Position numbers and translations under genes: made by a program | Part shown: positions 52,975-64,000 of the stretch, piece after piece | Layout: each line of letters starts with the position of its first letter | Position numbering within the stretch: the stretch's first letter is position 1 | Notes under the pieces: model-generated | The model's database searches: none | What the model saw: the letters and a program-made list of their open reading frames with translations, nothing else | What the model was told of the DNA's origin: nothing | Assembly: GCA_013397455.1 (NCBI GenBank) | Contig: VYZB01000035.1 | Coordinates: forward strand, 28,195-92,194 | Source: Crotophaga sulcirostris | Taxonomy: Eukaryota; Chordata; Aves; Cuculiformes; Crotophagidae | Length of the DNA: 64,000 bases | Reading direction: 5' to 3'

Positions 52975-53408
52975 TCTGAAAGTTGTAGGTTTAATTTTTC
53001 ACTATATTATTCTCATGATTCTTCAATTCAGATTAGACATCTGACTTAGTTGTGCATTTAATATCATCGTGGACATTAAAAATATTTTGGGAATTAAATA
53101 AGACCAACTCTAAAATTTGAATAAGGAGTGAAAAAGCAGCTTTGCTTTACAGATCCTCCAAAACAAGTTCAAAACAAGTAAAAAGCAGGGAAACAGGCAC
53201 ATTTGAAGGTGTTTTTGTGGAGGTTGTGTTTTTTTGTTAATGTATGTTTAATGATTACGCAGTACTGAGTAAGTATGTGTGAATTTACTAATTCTCTGGT
53301 AACTGGAATAATGACAGTGATTAATATGCCTTGTGTAACTGTAAATGTGTTTAGGTCTAGGAAAAGAAAACATAAAGTGGTTATTTATGGGACGTACCTC
53401 TTTTGAAT

Positions 53409-53463
53409 NNNNNNNNNNNNNNNNNNNNNNNNNNNNNNNNNNNNNNNNNNNNNNNNNNNNNNN
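53409..53463. other. Assembly gap (55 N)
   Basis: A run of N bases. The sequence on the right begins with TAATTAAATTAATTAAA, so a low-complexity AT repeat probably caused the break. The true gap length may differ from the number of N. Confidence 0.98.
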
Positions 53464-53489
53464 TAATTAAATTAATTAAATATTAATTC
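53464..53489. repeat. TAAT/TTAA simple repeat abutting the gap
   Basis: Repeats of TTAAT and AATTAA run straight out of the gap; their full length is hidden by the N run. Confidence 0.75.
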
Positions 53490-56400
53490 ATCAGAAGGAG
53501 AAAAACAAAGGAAGTTATTTATGTCAAAGGCATTGAAGATATTTTGGTTTTTTTTCCCATGTTTGAATCATGTGCTGAAGGGATCAAGCTGGTTAGATTT
53601 ATGGTTTATGGAAACATGGAGATTTTATTTTCACATGTACCTGTAGTAGAACTACAGGTTTTACTTTTTACTGATACATTGAATCTACTGGACTAAGTGG
53701 AAATACAGCAATGACTTCTGGGCCATTAAGTAAAGTATACTGTATGCATAACAAATATATGCTATTCTGTCCTCTCTTTCCAAGCAGATAATTTTTGAGT
53801 GGTATCATCTTGACTGCCCCATAAAACATAGCTACTTTCAGTCTTTGGTCTCTGTACATTCATAACATTCAGGTGACAAAGAACAATCACTTTTTAAAGA
53901 TCTCTTACAAGTTAATTCTACATGTGAATGGATATGATAATGGAGGCTTGTATGCATCTATGGAACAGCTGCTGAGGTGGGCTTCTCAGGTGTTAACACA
54001 TAAACAATTTTGAGTAATACAGTGAAGGTGCAGGACCCCTGACTGGGTGCAGAGGTCTGCATAAAGTATAAAGTGGCGGCTGCTGTGATGAGAAATAAGA
54101 ACAGGTACTTTCAGAGATTTTAAAATCTGAATTAGAGAATATTTAATTCGACTTGCAAACTTCTATAAATGCTTTGTTGAAAGAGTCTTTGTAAGGGTTA
54201 GATGTCAGTAACAGCAATACCAGCAATGCAGGTGTAACCCTGCCTGTAGGGGATGATTCTCTGAAACAGTGAGTTAACACTTGACTGTACTTTAATCAAT
54301 GCCAATATTTCAAGTGGCTTCAGTGTTTACTGAATGTAGCCATCTGCATCTGCCTTAAGCTTTGCATTGCAATAATTTCCAATTTTCCTAATTATCTTAA
54401 CTTTCTTCATTTCAGAAGGGCAATTCACCTTCGACCTCATGATCTAATAGTTTTGTTATGGAGGAAATTAACATTTCTTGTCACATAGCTTGCTTCCTGA
54501 AAAAGGAAAAGATCTTTTACTATGAATAAGATCAAGTGTCCATTGAACCTACTTTATGGGTAGAAATCACCTATCCTCAGGCTCTTAAAACAGCTCTTAA
54601 AACATTTCCAAACATTAATTATGTCCTTTTTTGTGAGTATGGTATATTAAATAAACATTGCGTTAGTATTTCTCACTTTATAGGTGTCGGTGCCACATAG
54701 AAATGTACATTTAAATATTTCAACCTTACATAGCCTCTCATTTGAAGTCCAACTGTGTAGTCAGCAGGTCCATATGGATTCTTACAGCGAATACTGTTAG
54801 TACTTCATAATAAGGGTGGTTTGCTGGGCATTCAGAAAGTGTAGTGGGGTGAAAAAGCAGAGGGACTGTAAAAGTCTAATAAACCCTTTGTGCATGTTAG
54901 CAATTCATATAGAACACAATTGTGGGCATTTTCTCAGGCAGCTTTTGTTCCCAGGGTCCCTTGGTTTATTGCATTACGTGACACATATTCCACCCTGTGG
55001 TCAGGGCTGAGTGACAGCACTTGCTGACACCCTGGAAAAGCACTTTTTAAGTCCCCTTGCCTTCACCTGAGGGAACCTGTTTTCTCTGTGTATTGTACAA
55101 TCACAGCTAGGATCTGCCCCTGTGAAAGTTGGGGTGAAAGAAAGATCAGAAAGATCCTGCTGCTTGCCACATTTTAATCTATTAAAGACAAAATAGAGAG
55201 TGCAGAGGTGGTTTTCCCCCCTTTTCCTTCTGTGTAGAATGTGTTTTGCCTAAAATGGGCAAATAATAACTGTGTATCATTAATCATTAATAGGCTAGTA
55301 GCAAAGCGCAGGATCAACTTAATCCTTTTGGACGTTGATGAGTGCACAGTGCCACTTTAAATAATGGCATAAAAGGCATCATTGCTACCCTGTATGGATT
55401 TACCATAGTAAATGAGTTTAAGTTACTGTATATATTTTGCACTCCATACCCTGTTATCAATAACAGTCCTCAGGCCTCACAAAGGGCAACACAAGCGGGA
55501 AAAGAATAATTGCCATTCTACATGGAGCCAGTTTATTGATGAGGTGGACAGAAGTAATATTTTTAGCCTGCTGGGTGTCCATCTGTAAGCAGTTTCCTGG
55601 AGCTGCCACTTCTCCTTTCTCTGGAAACTGTTATGGCTTTGTCTGCCCAAGGAAAATAATGAGATCCATCTATCAAAAAAAGAACAAACAATAAACTCTA
55701 TACCTTCCAATTAATTTGGTTTCCACCTCTGTTTACCAATGTGCATGTAGTTAACTATCCATCATATTATATGCATGTAAAGAAGTACATTTTTCAAAAG
55801 GTTGAATCTATTAACCCTTTTGCTAGCAAAATATATCTGCATGCCCTCCAGCTAAACAAGAGACTTGGAAAAAAATCAATCCTTTTGAAGTGCTGGAACG
55901 TAACAACATAGTGTGCTGTAAAATCATACCATCCAATGTTAACTCTGTATCCTCCGTTATGTTAATAACTTGTAGTCCATAAAAAAATCTTTTCATGGGA
56001 GAAAAAAATATTGTGTATTTCAATCTGGCCCAAAATCTGCAGTAATGAGTCATTTCAGGATGTAGTATGCCTCTATTAAATACAGAGATCCCTCAGAAAA
56101 TGCATTGAGCTGGTACTTGAAGCTGGAGTTCCTTCTCACCACATTACAGTAATTTCCTACTTTGCCCTAGCTGTACTTCCCTCTCTTAGGTGGTTTTCCA
56201 CTGTTCTTGCACAGAGATTTTCAAGGAATGCAAGAATGGCTGTACCAGATGCTGACCAAGATATATTGTCCTTTTTGACGTTGATGTGGTAATGTGAGAG
56301 CTTGGATTTGTTGGGGATTTTTTGTTTGGTTGGTTGTTTTTTTTCCCAGAACATTGATTTGTTAAGGGATTTTGCTTTTGTGTCTACAGTCTTACCATTT

Positions 56401-56550
56401 ACATAACTAAGAAGCACCTGAATCAAGGTCTTATTCATCTACTTAAACAGGTGTGTGTGCTATTTTCATGTGTAAAACATGAGTTCAATTTTTCAGGACA
56501 CAGATGGCATACAAAAAAAATAAACAGAAACATTAAAAATTTGGCTCTGT

Positions 56551-56590
56551 ACCACCACACACACAAACACATACGCATGCACACAAAACA
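56551..56590. repeat. CA-rich microsatellite-like tract
   Basis: An imperfect (CA)n with interruptions (AAAC, ACGC). Low complexity. Confidence 0.8.
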
Positions 56591-59203
56591 ACTGAGGAAA
56601 CTGGCTCCTAGGAACCAACTGATTCCTAATATTTTATTAGCTCTTCGTGCATAAGGGGATCAAGCGCCTTCTCAGAATATGTCTGGGGAAATGCCTTTTA
56701 CTGGAAAAGGAGTGATGCTTTAGATCTTGGGATTCCAGCTGACTGACTATGAATTAATGTTGTATGAATGGCTCAAGCACCGTATAGTTGCCCTTAGCCC
56801 CTCTGAAATACAGTAAAATTCCACTAGGGAGGAGTTTGCTTGCTTTTTATAAAGGAGAGAAATCTCTATTGTGAAGGAAAAGGTTAAGAGGCTTCACAAC
56901 TGAAGTGTGACAAAAGAAAAACAAGATGAGAAAGAGATAAAGCCAAGAAGAAAATGTTTTCTTGTGTATTTCTCTCTAAATCAAATAATTTTCTAGCTTC
57001 CCTAAGTTAAACAATTGGTAGATGACATTTTATGCAGATGAATCAACGTGTTCCCAATTATAGTTGTGTATACAATATCCATCACGCAGTCAGCATTTTA
57101 ACTAGTATTTTTTAGCAAGCTGCTCTGAGCTCACCCACAAATATGTCATAGAAAAAAGTCTGTAGATTCTGAGTAAGTGTGAATTAGAGAGGCAGATGTA
57201 TAACCTGGGAAGACTTCCAGATTCATCTTTCTTAAAAATGGATGTGTTCAGCATTGGCTACACTGATCAGGATTATTCTTTGTGCCGCAAGCCATCATCA
57301 GCATGATGATAATTCAGAAATAAGCCCAGACTCGCTAACAGATCATGTGTTTGATTTGTTCTGGCCTCACACATAGGAAATGGTAAGTCTTAAAGGAAGG
57401 AGCGTCTGAACTGGTGCTCTCCTGTTGTTTTTCATCTTGATATTGGGCAGCCAGATACTCGGGTAGTATAAATTGGTAAAGATCCATTCAATTCAATGCT
57501 TAGCTAACAATCTACATAAAAAAGACACAGCACATTGATTAGTTATGAATTTCTTATTAAACATCTGATATTACGAAAAGTTCTCCTGCAGTCCCCTGTA
57601 TTTTTAGCTTTTGTCCTCCCATCTAGTTGTACTACTGTGGTTTTAACTTCTGTCTTTCACAATTTATGCATTGTTCATTGCTGCTATTCTGGCTTTGCCT
57701 GTGAAGCAGCAACAACTATGTATATAAAGCTGCTAGACAGTCTTGGAACCCAGTGTAGTTCATTTAGTCCGAATTTCAACACAATTCCATTAAAAGCCAT
57801 CCATACAAAGTGCTTTTCAGTAGGATCACACTTATTTCAGTAGGGCTGGAATTGTTTGTTAATGTTGGTATATACATAACACTTCACTGCGATATCTCAC
57901 ATACATTGCAATGTACCTGTACCGCAGGAGATTTTAACATTCATTGGTATTGTTTTAGTAATATCTCCCTGGATAGAGGTTGCTAATAACACAAAGTGCA
58001 TGATTACTCTAGATTGGCAAAAGGCTATTAAGCTCAACAAGACTGCTGTGGAAGGGTGTGTTTTCAAGCAGTGGGTCTGGAGGTTTCAAGTACTCCAGTC
58101 CTAACGTTTCAGTATGAAATGTGCAGATGTAATTTACTGAATTTACTTGTATAAATTGTATTTAAAGTATGAGTTCTCATAAAATGAAGACTAGAAAGTA
58201 AATGCTGATGAAACTCTTTTCCCCATGTAGAGGACTACAGCTGGATTAGGTAAATCTTATTAGAAAATCTTGTTCAAAGAAAAGGATTTTAAGACCAGCT
58301 GACAATCTGGTCAATTTTTATTTCATCTGACAATCAAAAGAACTTTACTGAAGTCTACAGAAGATACATGATTTCATATGTTCCCAGAGTATGGCCTGCA
58401 TTTTATACAGGCTTAGAATATGACATATTGAAATAGGAAGAATTTGGTTTAAGATATTTCTACCAGATCGACCTGTTTCATATGGTTGGACTCCTTAAAG
58501 CCAAAGAATTTAAGTCTGATTCTCTCACTATTTATAGTTCACTTCAGACTATAGGCTATCAAGTAATGACAAACAGTTTTTCTTGAGTTACTCTGAACTC
58601 ACTTTGGTTGCCAAGATTTTAAAGGGATTTTGGCACTTGATGAAATTTTACTCATGATGTTTTATATATCCACTACTCAATGGGCTGCCTAAACTTGCTT
58701 GCATCTACCGTCGAAATACAGGAATGATAACGCTAGATATATGTTGCTTCAAAGAAAAGAATATTTAATGATTCGTTTTAAATTTAAGATAATTTAAAGA
58801 AATAGTGTTAGATAGAGCAGAAGTGTTGCAGTGCTGCCTAAAGACAGTAAGTAAAAAGCACAGTGTTTGTGTAAGGGTTGTCTGAGGGAGAAATGTATTA
58901 GCCTGAGTAATGCAGGCTCATTTCTGCAAATTTAGTATGGTAAAGGTTTTGCAGACATTTTTAATATGCGTCATGTACTTTCCAAAAGAAGGCTTATTAT
59001 GATGGAATGAAATAGCTTGATGTTTCCAGGTACTGTAATATTACGTAGTGTTTTGTGGGTTTTTTTTCCAAGTGCTTGAAATATTTTATAATTGAATAAT
59101 ATGACTGATAAACTTGTGCAAGTAAATGTGTAAAAAGCAGGTTTCCAAGCAGATCATAGACCCTCCAAGCTGTACAGGAGTTAAGCTGTCTAGCCTCAGT
59201 CCA

Positions 59204-59262
59204 CTAAAGCACTTAAGTGTGTACGCAGCTTTAAACACCTGGAAGTCCCATCATCTCACATT
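59204..59262. repeat. Possible remnant of an ancient amniote interspersed repeat
   Basis: CTAAAGCACTTAAGTGTGT, then CAGCTTTAAACACCTGGAAGT and CCCAT, resembles my memory of a repeat found across reptiles and birds that carries AAAGCACTTAAG and a CTTTAAACA-type segment followed by AGTCCCAT. The match is short and diverged, and I cannot name the family. Confidence 0.25.
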
Positions 59263-60891
59263 TTAGATATCAAATCACTTGCATCCGCGAAACTATTTGG
59301 GTACTTAAGTTTATTAAGCTAGATTGGGATAGGTTTAAGGAACTAAGCCACAAAAACTGCTTTCTTTAGGGAGAGAATTCTGCGGTGTGGAAGGGAGACG
59401 CAACCACATCTTGGATCACTTTGTCTCCAGAAGGAAGTAGATATTTCCTGTGGATTCTACAGCAAGAAGTTCTGTAGGAAAAACAGATCAGAAATTGACT
59501 GAGAAATGGCTGCCCCTGCTGTTATTATTTTAGATTTATTCTTGTATAATTTTAATTAGTTGTTCCAAAGGATACCTTAAAAATGTGGCATGAATGGTCC
59601 TTAAGCAGTATCTATCTGCACTGCTGCATGATTAATACATTTCTAAACTAGAAGATTAGATGTGATGACCAATGTGTGATGGACTGCAAATTGTCAAGAG
59701 AGAGAACCTTTGAATGCTAAAAGTGTGAAAAAAGCATAATTTGTTATGTAGAATATTCAGATCTGTTTCAGATAATATCATGATATATTAAGAAAAAAAT
59801 AGAAGTACAGCCATCTTGAGTTACTACTTCTTTTCAAGTTTGTTTCTTGAAAATAGAAAACATTAATCAGTTGCAGAAATACTTTCATTGTAAAAAATAA
59901 ATAGATTGTTCTATGAAAGTGGAATCTGATTCTGATCTCCTTTTTACTGATGGTATTTGCAATTTTTTACTTAGTGAGGACTGTCAAGAGACACCAGACT
60001 GCCATGGCCCACGACTTATTGGCAGGAAACTGAGGAAATACAGCAAAGAACAAAATAATCAGCTGAAAAGTTTTAGTTGGCGGAGAAGAGCTTTCAGTAT
60101 TTTGTAAGAAGATGTAGATTTGGAGGAAGTATGACTGTTATGGATGGGAACCAGGAGTTCACACATCAGATAAGATGGCACAAGGCAGATGTTACAAGAT
60201 GGAAGAAAAATTGTCAAATGCCTAAGAGGAAGTGCCACGTTTTTGTATTCCTTTATAGCATTTTGACTTTCTGTGTGGGTTGGTACAAATATTTATTTCT
60301 GTGAAAGAAAATCCAAAGTAAACAGTAAAGATAAGAAATTACTTTAAGCCTATTACCCTGATGCTATATACATGACTTAATTACATCACTGACTTGATTT
60401 ATTAAGTGCTGTTACAAGCATGCACAGGTATAATTCTGTTTTTCCATCTTAAACCTTTTTTCATACCAAAAGGAAAATCATAATGTGTGAGTGTTCATAA
60501 AGGTAACTGCAAAGATAGGCTACAGAACCTGAAATACACGTTTTGCTAATACTTTGTCATGCTAACAAGCCCTGGTTAACTTTACAGTAGATGATAAAAT
60601 GACACGGTGGGGCAGGTTTTGTAGCTGTAATTTCATCACTGTTTAAGTGGTAGAGGTTATTTTCAAATCAGCCCAAACTGATACAGAACAGTTAGTTTAT
60701 TCTAAGTAAAAGTCACAGAAGAAATCATGACCTTTTGCAGCAGACAAATGGAAGGGAAGAGGGCATAAGCACACAGACAACGCAATATGTATTTCTTTAA
60801 GGAGAACTGCTGGGTAGCAGCTCTGCAGTGTCCTTACTTTTATTACTTGTTCATTATACTTTTGTGTAGCCAAATAATTGATCTGACTCAG

Positions 60892-60916
60892 TCTTCACCA
60901 TAGAGGATGGTGAAGA
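60892..60916. repeat. Perfect 10-bp hairpin with 5-base loop
   Basis: TCTTCACCAT (60892-60901), loop AGAGG, then ATGGTGAAGA (60907-60916): ten perfect base pairs. There is no T run after it. One such stem is near chance expectation for a window this size. Confidence 0.75.
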
Positions 60917-61136
60917 AAGACACGCATGCTGTTAGGTGTTCCAGCTAGTAGAAGTGAAGAACAAACAGACACTGAAGTCTTAAAAACAGAAGATGCTAAA
61001 CAGTGCAGTTTAAGGTTGTAGCTTACTGGTGCTGATTTGCCAGTGTTTCAAAGGAATTTGTCATAAGGAATGAAGTAGGTAAGACACTGTTAAAATCAGC
61101 CCCTGATGACAGTCTTCTGTCTTGTTTAAATGGTCA

Positions 61137-61310
61137 GAAAGACATGGACTCAAGCTTCGTCAGGGAAAGTTTAGGTTTGATGTTAGGAAAAAGTTCTTCA
61201 CTGAAAGGGTAATTGGCCACTGGAATGTGCTGCCCAGGGAGGTGGTGGGGTCACCAACCCTGGAGGTGTTTAAGAGGAGATTGGATGAGGCACTCAGTGC
61301 CATGGTTTAG
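61137..61310 (+). pseudogene. CR1 ORF2 C-terminal fragment, open to its stop
   Basis: The last 57 or so codons of CR1 ORF2 remain open, with [29 protein letters not shown] and [11 protein letters not shown], and stop at the TAG at 61308-61310. The ATG upstream at 61122 lies outside the element and is not a real start. The fragment has no catalytic part. Confidence 0.9.
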
Positions 61311-61379
61311 ATGATGTGTTGGTGTTAGTGTTGGGTCATAGGTTGGACTCGATGATCTCAGAGGTCCTTTCCAACCTTG
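61137..61379 (+). mobile_element. 5'-truncated CR1 LINE, plus strand
   Basis: About 240 bp of CR1 3' end: ORF2 C-terminus followed by GATGTGTTGGTGTTAGTGTTGGG and GGTCCTTTCCAACCTTGA. It is the same type as the copies at 35828, 52540 and 63836. Unlike them it has no GATACTGTGAT terminal unit and instead runs into an A-rich stretch (61380-61396). The start is soft, near 61137. Confidence 0.94.
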
Positions 61380-63835
61380 AAAAGACAAAAAAAAATAAGA
61401 TGCCATGCTGCACATATTTTATTTTTAACCAAAGAAAGATATTAACAATTAATCTAAGAGTTAGACTATTTTAAGCCTTACTTCAATATATCTGAAAGTG
61501 GTAGGGGAAAAAAACCCACATGATTTTAATAGGAGAATTAAGTTCTTTGCTAACAGAACTGTGATGTATAGAACTTTTACTGTTCCGATTAATTTAAAGC
61601 AAGTATATTTATCCCAGGCGCAAAAAAATCAAATGAGTATGATCAGTACTTCCTGTAATACTTTATTTTAAGGAGAACAAGTAAATTAAAACAATTCAGT
61701 ACTTACAGTTAGAAACACAAATGCATAGCTTCCTATGAGGGAAATAAAGTCTAATTTCCATGAGGGAAATCAGTTGTTGTCTGTAGATGTTAAAATAAAT
61801 GTTGCTTGGTTTACATACATAATATTTATGCTCTTGAAAGAGTTTAGATATCAAGTTTTTCCTTTGGAGATGTTAAGCTTGACTGCTTGATTAACAGAAG
61901 CCAATGCCCCAGTTATTCCCACCAGGATTCAGGCTCCTGCTATTTACCTCCTAAGGTGATTAGAGTTTCTCATGTTTACATCTGAGACCTCAGACATATA
62001 AATGAATTTATCCTTGCAACATCCCTGTTGAGATCTGGTGATCCAGACCTGAGCTTATGCCCAAATCATTGTACACGTTGATCTGCAGGAACCCTGTGAG
62101 ACTAATCCTCCCTTCCTATGTAGAGGAAACATACTACTTTTCTTGCCTATCAGTTTTTATGCATGAGAAATAGGGTGAATTTTACCCATAGGGTTTGCCT
62201 TTTTACTTTTAGAAATAAGATTAAAACTTGTTACTGAACATATTTTAAAGTCACCCTTGTACCCTTTTTCTGAGGTATATTTTTCCTTTACAAAGTGAGT
62301 GGTAATAAAAATTTCACTTTGAAAGAATGCTATAGATGTGAAAGGGTGCCAATAATTTCAGCACTGTGTTACAGGGTTTGAAAAATGAAATAAGATACTC
62401 AAAGCAATTAACAAACATCAGATTTCCATTCTAGACGCTGAATGTGATTAGAAACTGTAAATGAATAATGCTTCGTTCCAGCTGTTCTGGGAACAGGTTT
62501 TCATGCACCATAGCCATACTAAGTATAGCTGTATTTCTATTTGTTTGCACAGCCCATCAAAATACCATTTTGATTAATGGGCTTTACTCTGTTAGAGAAT
62601 TGCAGAGTTATAAACTATGAGTCTCTTTATTATAGCAGAGAAGATTAAATCTATGATATATGGTAAAAGTTGTTGAGATTCTGTTTGAATCAGAAAGTCT
62701 TTGGACAAAATTCGTATCAAGGTTCTATTATATTTAGCAATAATGTTCCTAGGTGCATTTTGGCTCCATGAAACAAATAATAGACACTTTTTTATGTCTA
62801 TAGTCTAAAGTAGTAATTGCAATAGGAGCTAAAGTTTATTGCTTTCCATTTCTCCAGCATAGTATGTTTTCACTCATTTAAAAGTTGGATTTTATTTTAT
62901 ATCAGTTCCAGACCCTACTAAAGGAAAAAAGAAAATCTTCTGGCAATTTTTTTCATGGTGGAGACTCTCTGACTTTGCTGCCAGTACACTGAAGAAGCTG
63001 TTTTTATTAGGCAAGTGAGGAATGTAGCAGTCTTAAATAAAATCAAGACAACCACTTGGGATTGCTCAAGATTTTAGTGCTAATCTTATGGGAACCCTTT
63101 TCAGTTAATCACTAGTCACATCCTACTGATGATGCCATCTGAACTTTGTGTTTTTTTCTTTTCTGTTGATTATGTGATACTAAAACTGTCAATGACTATA
63201 TTCCTATTGAAAGTAGTGCTGTCAGTTTGGGGATGGGAATGAAAGGTTTTCCAAATAATTTTTCCTTATATACTTTTTATTTGTGTTAATTGTGTAAAAG
63301 AGCTTTTGTCTGAATGTGCTTCTAGGGCTTTAATCATTTGTTTGCTTGCTCAGAAGCAAGAGCCTCTCACTTGATCATGTATTATCCAAGTGACATTAAG
63401 TGATTTCCATATTAACTTTTTGATTTGCTTACAATAGTTTTACAAATGGCTGTTCTGTTGATTCTTCCCCCACAGTCCACCCTCGTCTTTTCTTTCCCCA
63501 CAATCCATCGTTTCTTTATGCACAGGGGTTAGCCAAGCACCTGCCTCCTAACACACTGTCTTTTCGCTGCTGCAGAAGTAAAGCTAGGACTTCCCTTGTG
63601 ATCTCAGCTAAAGCTTTGTATTATTAACTGCTTCTGCTCGCTGATAGATGCAGTGAGCAGAGAATTGGAAACTGAGATATCTGCATCCCTTTATGCTTTG
63701 TACTAGATCTTGATTCTCCATTGTGGTGTTCTCTTTGCCATCTATTGCATCACTGCAAATAGGAAAGCGGTACCATTTTAAATAGAAGAAGTTTTTTAGT
63801 TGTGTAAAGTTATAGAAAAGGAGTAAAACTTATCT
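61380..63835. other. Noncoding stretch between two facing CR1 copies, no gene seen
   Basis: I see no gene, RNA or other repeat. Apart from the A-rich start (61380-61396) it is ordinary AT-rich sequence. The last 400 bp (about 63440-63780) is less AT-rich and has little low-complexity sequence, as conserved noncoding DNA can be, but this is only an impression. Confidence 0.6.
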
Positions 63836-64000
63836 AGTATCACAGTATCACAAGGTTGGAAAGGACCTCTGAGATCATCGAGTCCAACCTATAAGCCAAC
63901 ACTAACACCATCCCATCATCTAAACCATGGCACTCAGTGCCTCATCCAGTCTTCCCTTAAACACCTCCAGGGTCGGCGACTCCACCACCTCCCTGGGCAG
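63836..64000 (-). mobile_element. CR1 LINE, minus strand, cut by the window edge
   Basis: It begins AGTATCACAGTATCACAAGGTTGGAAAGGACC, the reverse complement of a CR1 3' end with a GATACTGTGAT-type terminus, and continues through antisense 3' UTR into antisense ORF2 C-terminus (CACCTCCAGGGTCGGCGACTC). It appears the best preserved of the four similar copies. Its 5' extent lies beyond the window. Confidence 0.94.

Larger units (their letters stand above)
52639..53408. other. Noncoding stretch left of the assembly gap
   Basis: It contains the 22-bp duplication and the A/C-rich tract listed separately. Nothing else is recognisable. Confidence 0.65.
53490..61136. other. Noncoding stretch, no gene seen
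   Basis: I see no supportable gene. Notable small items are a CA-rich tract at 56551-56590, a possible ancient repeat remnant near 59204-59262, a perfect 10-bp stem at 60892-60916, and two overlapping plus-strand frames (59913-60107 and 60077-60304) without recognisable content. Region 55180-55450 has paired homeodomain-like ATTA motifs (ATCATTAATCATTAATAG), which sometimes mark conserved enhancers, but conservation cannot be judged here. Confidence 0.6.

Noticed and set aside
57535..57843. 102-codon plus-strand frame
   Set aside because: No motif, and no flanking signals that would make it an exon.
59913..60304. Two overlapping plus-strand frames giving basic products
   Set aside because: They lie in different frames, have no recognised domain and show no sign of programmed frameshifting.
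1..64000. tRNA, rRNA, snRNA genes, CpG islands and telomeric repeats
   Set aside because: I looked for B-box-like, U6-like, CpG-dense and TTAGGG-array patterns and found none convincing by eye.

Overview
The window reads as a piece of a bird nuclear genome. It is AT-rich and CpG-poor, and I see no protein-coding gene that I can support. The interspersed repeats are almost entirely 5'-truncated CR1 LINEs, the dominant avian retroposon, plus one endogenous-retrovirus LTR of a kind widespread in birds. There are no Alu, L1 or B-type SINEs, and nothing bacterial such as operons, ribosome-binding sites or CRISPR. I cannot name the species. A 55-base run of N at 53409-53463 marks a draft assembly.

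Layout. Positions 1-27765 are unique-looking noncoding sequence with homopolymer tracts, short simple repeats and a perfect 20-bp palindrome at 5872-5891. Positions 27766-28368 hold an apparently solitary LTR. Positions 28369-35827 are again unique. A minus-strand CR1 tail lies at 35828-36250. Positions 36251-46013 are unique, with G/T- and A/C-rich tracts. A 1.2-kb plus-strand CR1 at about 46014-47236 is the largest element; it keeps recognisable reverse-transcriptase motifs but is broken by frameshifts and stops. From 51.8 kb to the end, four more CR1 tails crowd in: minus 51791-52330, plus 52540-52638, plus 61137-61379, and minus 63836 running off the right edge. At least three 3'-end types are present, so several CR1 subfamilies inserted here. 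The copies at 35.8, 52.5, 61.1 and 63.8 kb share closely similar sequence.

The remaining open frames (mostly 60-165 codons) show no domain, codon pattern or exon structure that I recognise. The two longest, minus-strand frames of 164 and 161 codons at 12030-12524 and 39413-39898, are reported as leads only. The likeliest setting is a gene desert or the inside of a very long intron. I found no convincing new biological system. The observations most worth checking are the palindrome, the facing CR1 pairs, the complementary tract pair near 40.3 kb, the atypical A-rich end of the 61.1-kb CR1, the two long frames and two splice-site-bounded segments.
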